Shown one piece after another: positions 59,979-64,000 of a stretch of DNA of 64,000 nt (position 1 is the first letter of the stretch; every line of letters begins with the position of its first letter). Both the position numbers and the translations under genes were made by a program. The DNA comes from an uncultured Blautia sp. (GTDB lineage: Bacteria > Bacillota > Clostridia > Lachnospirales > Lachnospiraceae): NCBI RefSeq assembly GCF_937880195.1, contig NZ_CALFLA010000081.1, positions 16,674 to 80,673 of the forward strand, in the 5' to 3' direction. Below the pieces are notes generated by a model. It made no database searches and had not been told where the DNA came from. It saw only the letters and a program-made list of their open reading frames with translations.

Positions 59979-60491
59979 ATGAAGGAAGTGATTCTTCTCT
60001 GCGGCGCGGCAGCAATTTTTATGCTCTGCGGACTGATACTGAATAAAATACTATTTACCGACCAGGCCAGGGATCAGCGCCTTTCTATAGAGAGTAATTA
60101 TTCTTCTGTATCTCTTGCCTTTGAGCACATAGAAGAAGTAGATTCTTTAAGCAGCATTCTGGAAATTTTTTCGCAGGAATGTCCTTCCTGCCAGATAAAT
60201 CTATTTTATGGTTCTGCCGAAGATATCCGGCAGCAGCTGAATACAGGAAAGCTGGATCTGGGTTTCATTCGTACTGTACCGGATTCTCAAATGGACTCAT
60301 CCTTTGACTTTTATTGTTTTCTTCTGGATGAACATGTCATTGCCTGCCAGACTGCTGAACTTCCGATCATTCCTCTCAATCGTCAAAAGCACACAGAAGC
60401 TGCTGTCTGGAAAAAGGGAAATTGCACTCCGGAGACAATTCTCCTGATCAGTTTACTGAAAAAAGATATGCTCCAAAAAGAAGTTGCATGA
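59979..60491 (+). CDS. membrane-anchored LysR-effector-like domain protein, unknown
   Basis: 170 residues, ATG after AAGAGGTG. Residues 1-26 are one membrane segment (VILLCGAAAIFMLCGLILNK). The rest resembles half of a type 2 periplasmic-binding/LysR effector domain: SSILEIFSQECPSCQINLFYGSAEDIRQQLNTGKLDLGFIRTVP then DFYCFLLDEHVIACQTAELPIIPL. No HTH is present. It lies 31 bp after ktrA and 88 bp before kdpD. It could sense a ligand for the K+ system. I know no characterised relative. Confidence 0.6.
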   Translation: MKEVILLCGAAAIFMLCGLILNKILFTDQARDQRLSIESNYSSVSLAFEHIEEVDSLSSILEIFSQECPSCQINLFYGSAEDIRQQLNTGKLDLGFIRTVPDSQMDSSFDFYCFLLDEHVIACQTAELPIIPLNRQKHTEAAVWKKGNCTPETILLISLLKKDMLQKEVA

Positions 60492-60525
60492 TCTTCAAAG
60501 CAAGATACCCTGTTTTTTTCTTCTG

Positions 60526-60534
60526 TGATATAAT
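60526..60534 (+). promoter_or_regulatory. extended -10 promoter of kdpDE
   Basis: TGA-TATAAT (TGnTATAAT), 45 bp before the kdpD TTG; no clear -35. It would let kdpDE be expressed apart from ktrAB. Confidence 0.55.
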
Positions 60535-60579
60535 AGCATCTGATACTATCTTAAATATGTAACTTCAGGGAGTGATTTT

Positions 60580-63234
60580 TTGAAAAACGAAAAACAAACC
60601 TCTAATTATAAGAGGGGACATTTAAAAATTTTTTTCGGGTATTCTGCAGGTGTTGGAAAAACCTATGCCATGCTGGATGCCGCCCATATGGCCAAAAAGC
60701 ATGGAACTGATGTTGTTGTAGGTTATATCAGACCGGATGCTCCAATCCATACCCGGCAGCGAATGAAGGGGCTGGAACTTCTTCCCCCATTTGAAGCGGA
60801 ATATAACGGAGAAGTTGTGCAGGAATTTGATCTGGACGGTGCAATAAAGCGAAAGCCCCAACTGGTTCTGATCGATGAGCTGGCACATACAAACAATGAG
60901 GGCTGCCGCCACCATAAGCGTTACCAGGATGTCCGCGAGCTCCTTATGGCCGGCATTGATGTTTATACTACTGTTAACGTACACCAGATTGAAAGCCTTC
61001 ATGATACAGTTGCTTCTATCACAGGAATCCCTATACAGGAACGGATTCCTGATTATGTTTTTGATGATGCGGATCAAGTTAAACTGGTAGATTTGGAACC
61101 GCAGGAATTAATTGAACGTCTGAACTCAGAAACATCTGATCCTGAGTTCTCCCAAAACAGTTCTCAGTATTTTTTTACGCTGGAAACTCTGACTGCCTTA
61201 AGAGAGATTTCTCTCAGACGCTGTGCTGACAGGGTAAACAAGCTGACAGAATCTTCCAGAATCCATGGCCATGGAGATTACCATACAGACGAGCATATTC
61301 TAGTATGCCTGTCTTCCTCTCCCTCCAATGCCAAAATCATACGTACTGCTGCCCGAATGGCCAATGCCTTCCGCGGAACCTTTACAGCTCTTTTTGTTGA
61401 AACCTCCGGTTTTTCATCCATAAGTGCCTTAGACCGTCAAAGACTTAGAGCCAATATCTATCTTGCACAGCAGCTTGGCGCTACCATTGAAACTGTTTAT
61501 GGTGACAATATCCCTTTTCAGATCGCAGAATTTGCCCGTTTGTCCGGAATATCAAAAATTGTGGTTGGAAGAAGCACTGTTACCAAAAAGCATCTGTTTG
61601 GAAAGCCAACACTGACAGAACAGCTCATCGCCAGCGCTCCAAATATGGATATTCATATTATTCCCGATCAGATTACTGGTTCTTCGGCTTCTGTTTTCAA
61701 AAAACCGCGGCATCCTGTCTTTTCCATTTCTGATATTTTAAAAAGTATCGGAATCCTTGCTGCCGCAAGCTGCCTGGGATTTTTGTTCCAACAACTGGGT
61801 TTTGACGAGGCCAATATTATTATGGTATATGTACTGGCTGTTCTTATTACCTCAATCGTAACTGTAAACCGCATATACAGTCTGGTTTCGTCTGTTGTCA
61901 GTGTTCTTATATTTAATTTTCTTTTTACTGTTCCTCATTTTTCGCTGAAAGCTTATGAGCAGGGATATCCCGTTACCTTTGTCATTATGTTCATCTGTGC
62001 TTTCCTCACAGGAACCCTGACGATCCGGATGAAAACCGTTGCCCGGCAGTCTGCCCGCTCGGCATTTCGTACGAAAATCCTCTTTGATACGAACCAGCAG
62101 CTTCAGCAGGCGGCTGATATGGATGACATCCTTGTTTCTACTGCCCATCAGCTTACAAAACTGTTGAACCGCGATATCGTCATTTATCCTGTAGAAAAGG
62201 AAGAGCTGCGGGAACCTCTTGTTTTTTCATGCGAAGAGGAAAGCTCTACAGCTTCTTATCTTACAGACAATGAAAAAGCTGTTGCAGAATGGGTTTTAAA
62301 GAATAATAAGCACGCCGGCGCTACTACTCAGACGCTGTCAAATGCCAAATGCCTGTATCTTGCTATTCGGGTCAACAATTCTGTTTACGGTGTAGTAGGA
62401 ATTTCTGCAGGATTGCAGCCTTTAGACGCATCGGAAAATAATATCCTTCTATCCATTCTGGGTGAATGCGCACTTGCTCTGGAAAACAAAAAGATTGCCA
62501 AAGAAAAAGAAGAAGCTGCTGTCCTTGTAAAAAATGAACAGCTTCGCACCAATCTTCTTCGTACAATCTCCCACGATCTGCGCACACCACTGACTTCCAT
62601 TTCAGGAAATGCCAGCAATCTTCTTTATAATGAAGAATCTCTTGACAGAAAAACCCGTCATGCAGTTTATCAGGATATTTATGATGATTCCATGTGGCTG
62701 ATCAATCTTGTGGAAAACCTTTTATCCGTTACCCGCCTTGAGGAGGGCCGTCTGAATCTTCATATTTCTGCTGAGCTTGTGGATGAGGTAATTCAGGAAG
62801 CCCTGAGGCATATAAGCCGCCTTTCGGCAGAACATTTCATTTCCGTAACAAACGAAGATGATCTTCTTCTTGCAAAAATGGATGCAAGACTTATTGTCCA
62901 GGTTCTTATTAACCTGATTGATAATGCAATTAAATATACACCACAGGGCTCACATATTGATATCCATACCTTTCCTGATGATGGCTGGGCTGTAATCTCC
63001 GTTACGGATGACGGTCCTGGCATTGCCGATGAAGATAAAAGACAGATATTTGATATGTTTTACAGCGGCTCCAGCAAAATAGTAGACTGCAGACGCAGCC
63101 TTGGTCTTGGACTTTCCCTTTGTAAATCTATTATAAACGCCCATGGCGGAGCGATCTATGTATCAGATCATCTGCCTCACGGCTCCGTATTTACTTTTAC
63201 ATTGCCAATGGAGGAGGTACACATACATGAATAA
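60580..63234 (+). CDS. kdpD: KdpD-type sensor histidine kinase
   Basis: 884 residues starting at TTG 60580 after AGGGAGTG. N-terminal KdpD domain with Walker-type GYSAGVGKTYAMLDAA and the RPDAPIHTRQRMKGLELLPP region, a universal-stress-like domain (about 230-365, ending GRSTVTKKHLFGKPTLTEQLI), four membrane segments at about 385-495, a GAF-like domain, and the kinase core: phospho-His in LLRTISHDLRTPLTSISGN, N-box NLIDNAIKYTP, G-boxes VTDDGPGIADEDK and LGLGLSLCKSII. Senses K+ limitation or c-di-AMP. Its ktr partners, not kdpFABC, are next to it. Confidence 0.95.
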   Translation: MKNEKQTSNYKRGHLKIFFGYSAGVGKTYAMLDAAHMAKKHGTDVVVGYIRPDAPIHTRQRMKGLELLPPFEAEYNGEVVQEFDLDGAIKRKPQLVLIDELAHTNNEGCRHHKRYQDVRELLMAGIDVYTTVNVHQIESLHDTVASITGIPIQERIPDYVFDDADQVKLVDLEPQELIERLNSETSDPEFSQNSSQYFFTLETLTALREISLRRCADRVNKLTESSRIHGHGDYHTDEHILVCLSSSPSNAKIIRTAARMANAFRGTFTALFVETSGFSSISALDRQRLRANIYLAQQLGATIETVYGDNIPFQIAEFARLSGISKIVVGRSTVTKKHLFGKPTLTEQLIASAPNMDIHIIPDQITGSSASVFKKPRHPVFSISDILKSIGILAAASCLGFLFQQLGFDEANIIMVYVLAVLITSIVTVNRIYSLVSSVVSVLIFNFLFTVPHFSLKAYEQGYPVTFVIMFICAFLTGTLTIRMKTVARQSARSAFRTKILFDTNQQLQQAADMDDILVSTAHQLTKLLNRDIVIYPVEKEELREPLVFSCEEESSTASYLTDNEKAVAEWVLKNNKHAGATTQTLSNAKCLYLAIRVNNSVYGVVGISAGLQPLDASENNILLSILGECALALENKKIAKEKEEAAVLVKNEQLRTNLLRTISHDLRTPLTSISGNASNLLYNEESLDRKTRHAVYQDIYDDSMWLINLVENLLSVTRLEEGRLNLHISAELVDEVIQEALRHISRLSAEHFISVTNEDDLLLAKMDARLIVQVLINLIDNAIKYTPQGSHIDIHTFPDDGWAVISVTDDGPGIADEDKRQIFDMFYSGSSKIVDCRRSLGLGLSLCKSIINAHGGAIYVSDHLPHGSVFTFTLPMEEVHIHE

Positions 63235-63928
63235 ACCATTAATCCTGGTGGTCGAGGATGATTCTTCGGTAAAAAACCTGATAACAACCACCTTAAAAGC
63301 CCATGATTACCGATATCTTGTGGCCGGAAACGGAGAAACTGCTATTCTGGAAGCAGCCTCCCACAATCCTGATATCGTTCTTCTGGATCTTGGTCTTCCC
63401 GATATTGACGGAATAGAGGTCATCCATAAAATCCGTTCCTGGTCTGTTATGCCCATTATCGTGATCAGCGCAAGAAGTGAAGACACAGACAAAATTGATG
63501 CCCTGGATGCGGGAGCTGATGATTATCTTACCAAGCCGTTTTCTGTAGAAGAGCTTCTTGCAAGACTTCGTGTGGTTCAAAGACGTCTTTCCATGATACG
63601 AAATGAATCTCCCTCTGAATCTTCCGTCTTTATAAATGGTGCCTTGAAGGTGGATTATGCAGCCGGCTGTGCCTATCTTGGTGATGAAGAACTGCATCTG
63701 ACGCCTATTGAGTATAAACTCCTCTGTCTCCTTTCCAGAAACGTGGGAAAGGTGCTTACCCACACCTTTATCACTCAGAATATATGGGGAAGCAACTGGG
63801 AAAACGATGTGGCTTCTCTTCGAGTATTTATGGCAACCCTTCGCAAAAAGCTGGAAAAAAGTCCTGATTCCCCACAGTATATCCAGACCCATATTGGAGT
63901 AGGATATCGAATGATCAAAACTGAATAA
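63227..63928 (+). CDS. kdpE: KdpE-type response regulator (OmpR family)
   Basis: Start ATG 63227 (MNKPLILVVEDDSSVKNLI) has GGAGGAGG upstream and overlaps kdpD by 8 bp; the frame's earlier ATG at 63143 is inside kdpD. 233 residues. Receiver with phospho-Asp in IVLLDLGLPDIDGIEVIHKI and LTKPFSVEELLARLRV, then winged-helix domain (LTPIEYKLLCLLSRNVGKVLTHTFI ... FMATLRKKLEKSPDSPQYIQTHIGVGYRM). Probably regulates K+ uptake genes; ktrAB are the nearest candidates. A weak hairpin terminator follows. Confidence 0.96.
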   Translation: MNKPLILVVEDDSSVKNLITTTLKAHDYRYLVAGNGETAILEAASHNPDIVLLDLGLPDIDGIEVIHKIRSWSVMPIIVISARSEDTDKIDALDAGADDYLTKPFSVEELLARLRVVQRRLSMIRNESPSESSVFINGALKVDYAAGCAYLGDEELHLTPIEYKLLCLLSRNVGKVLTHTFITQNIWGSNWENDVASLRVFMATLRKKLEKSPDSPQYIQTHIGVGYRMIKTE

Positions 63929-63956
63929 AATAACTGCAAAATAAAAATGGGGCTAT

Positions 63957-63974
63957 CGGTAAATACCGTTTTTT
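63957..63974 (+). terminator. weak terminator after kdpE
   Basis: CGGT-aaat-ACCG followed by TTTTTT, 28 bp past the kdpE stop. Confidence 0.5.
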
Positions 63975-64000
63975 AGCTTCTAACTCTTAAAATAAGAATA

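Noticed and set aside
1..64000. CRISPR array, tRNA, rRNA, prophage or integrated element
   Set aside because: No direct-repeat array with spacers, no tRNA cloverleaf that I could recognise, no integrase, capsid or transposase gene anywhere in the window.

Overview
The window looks like a chromosomal segment of a low-to-mid GC anaerobic Firmicute, most likely a gut Lachnospiraceae (Blautia / mediterraneibacter-like). This is inferred from gene content (YesN-type response regulator, DUF1700, DUF975, DUF4867, UPF0735, Tex, FMN and ZTP riboswitches, sugar ABC transporters with AraC/LacI regulators, fhs), from strong AGGAGG-type ribosome binding sites, and from frequent GTG/TTG starts. I saw no tRNA, rRNA, CRISPR array, phage genes or intact insertion sequence.

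Layout. 1-5 kb: the N-terminal part of a YesN-like response regulator (cut by the window edge), a DUF1700 membrane protein, a cytosolic Csp-like subtilase and a duplicated CmpB-type membrane protein. 5-10.4 kb: a PTS module (ptsG with a LicT/GlcT-type antiterminator target in its leader, the antiterminator, an HPr lacking the Ser46 site, and enzyme I). 10.4-13.1 kb: a Nudix hydrolase, a cysteine-rich U32-like protein and a riboflavin ECF transporter under an FMN riboswitch. 13.1-21.2 kb: two divergent ABC transporter operons, a BMP/NupNOPQ-type nucleoside importer and a TrpXYZ-type (PF04392) importer, sharing an intergenic region with two good promoters. 21.2-33.3 kb: tex, membrane and secreted proteins, a threonine-branch operon (UPF0735 ACT protein, hom, an apgM-like proposed homoserine kinase, aspartokinase), prfB with its programmed frameshift, an MBL hydrolase and a DapF-family protein with both catalytic cysteines changed to serine.

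33.5-41 kb: a carbohydrate uptake/oxidoreduction operon (binding protein, two permeases, aldo/keto reductase, Gfo/Idh/MocA oxidoreductase) with a LacI regulator, matching palindromic operators, and an AraC regulator at the far end. A 203-bp nearly self-complementary repeat lies between the binding protein and its permeases. 41-45.5 kb: a nitroreductase, a large unknown HTH protein, and fhs under a ZTP riboswitch. 45.5-50.3 kb: a pentose-type cluster (xylulokinase, fucose/arabinose-isomerase-family protein, DUF4867 cupin-like protein, AraC). 50.3-57.4 kb: housekeeping and small genes including an orphan HicB, nth, upp, a PAP2 / CDP-alcohol phosphatidyltransferase fusion and a DnaJ-like protein.

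57.6-63.9 kb is a potassium locus: a 62-residue membrane peptide, KtrB, KtrA, a membrane-tethered protein with a LysR-effector-like domain, and KdpD/KdpE, without kdpFABC in the window. The most promising leads are this potassium locus, the DUF4867 pentose cluster, the Ser/Ser DapF homologue, the PAP2-CDP-alcohol phosphotransferase fusion, and the recurring palindromes placed after binding-protein genes and at other intergenic sites. All function calls rest on motifs and family knowledge read by eye. No database search was run.
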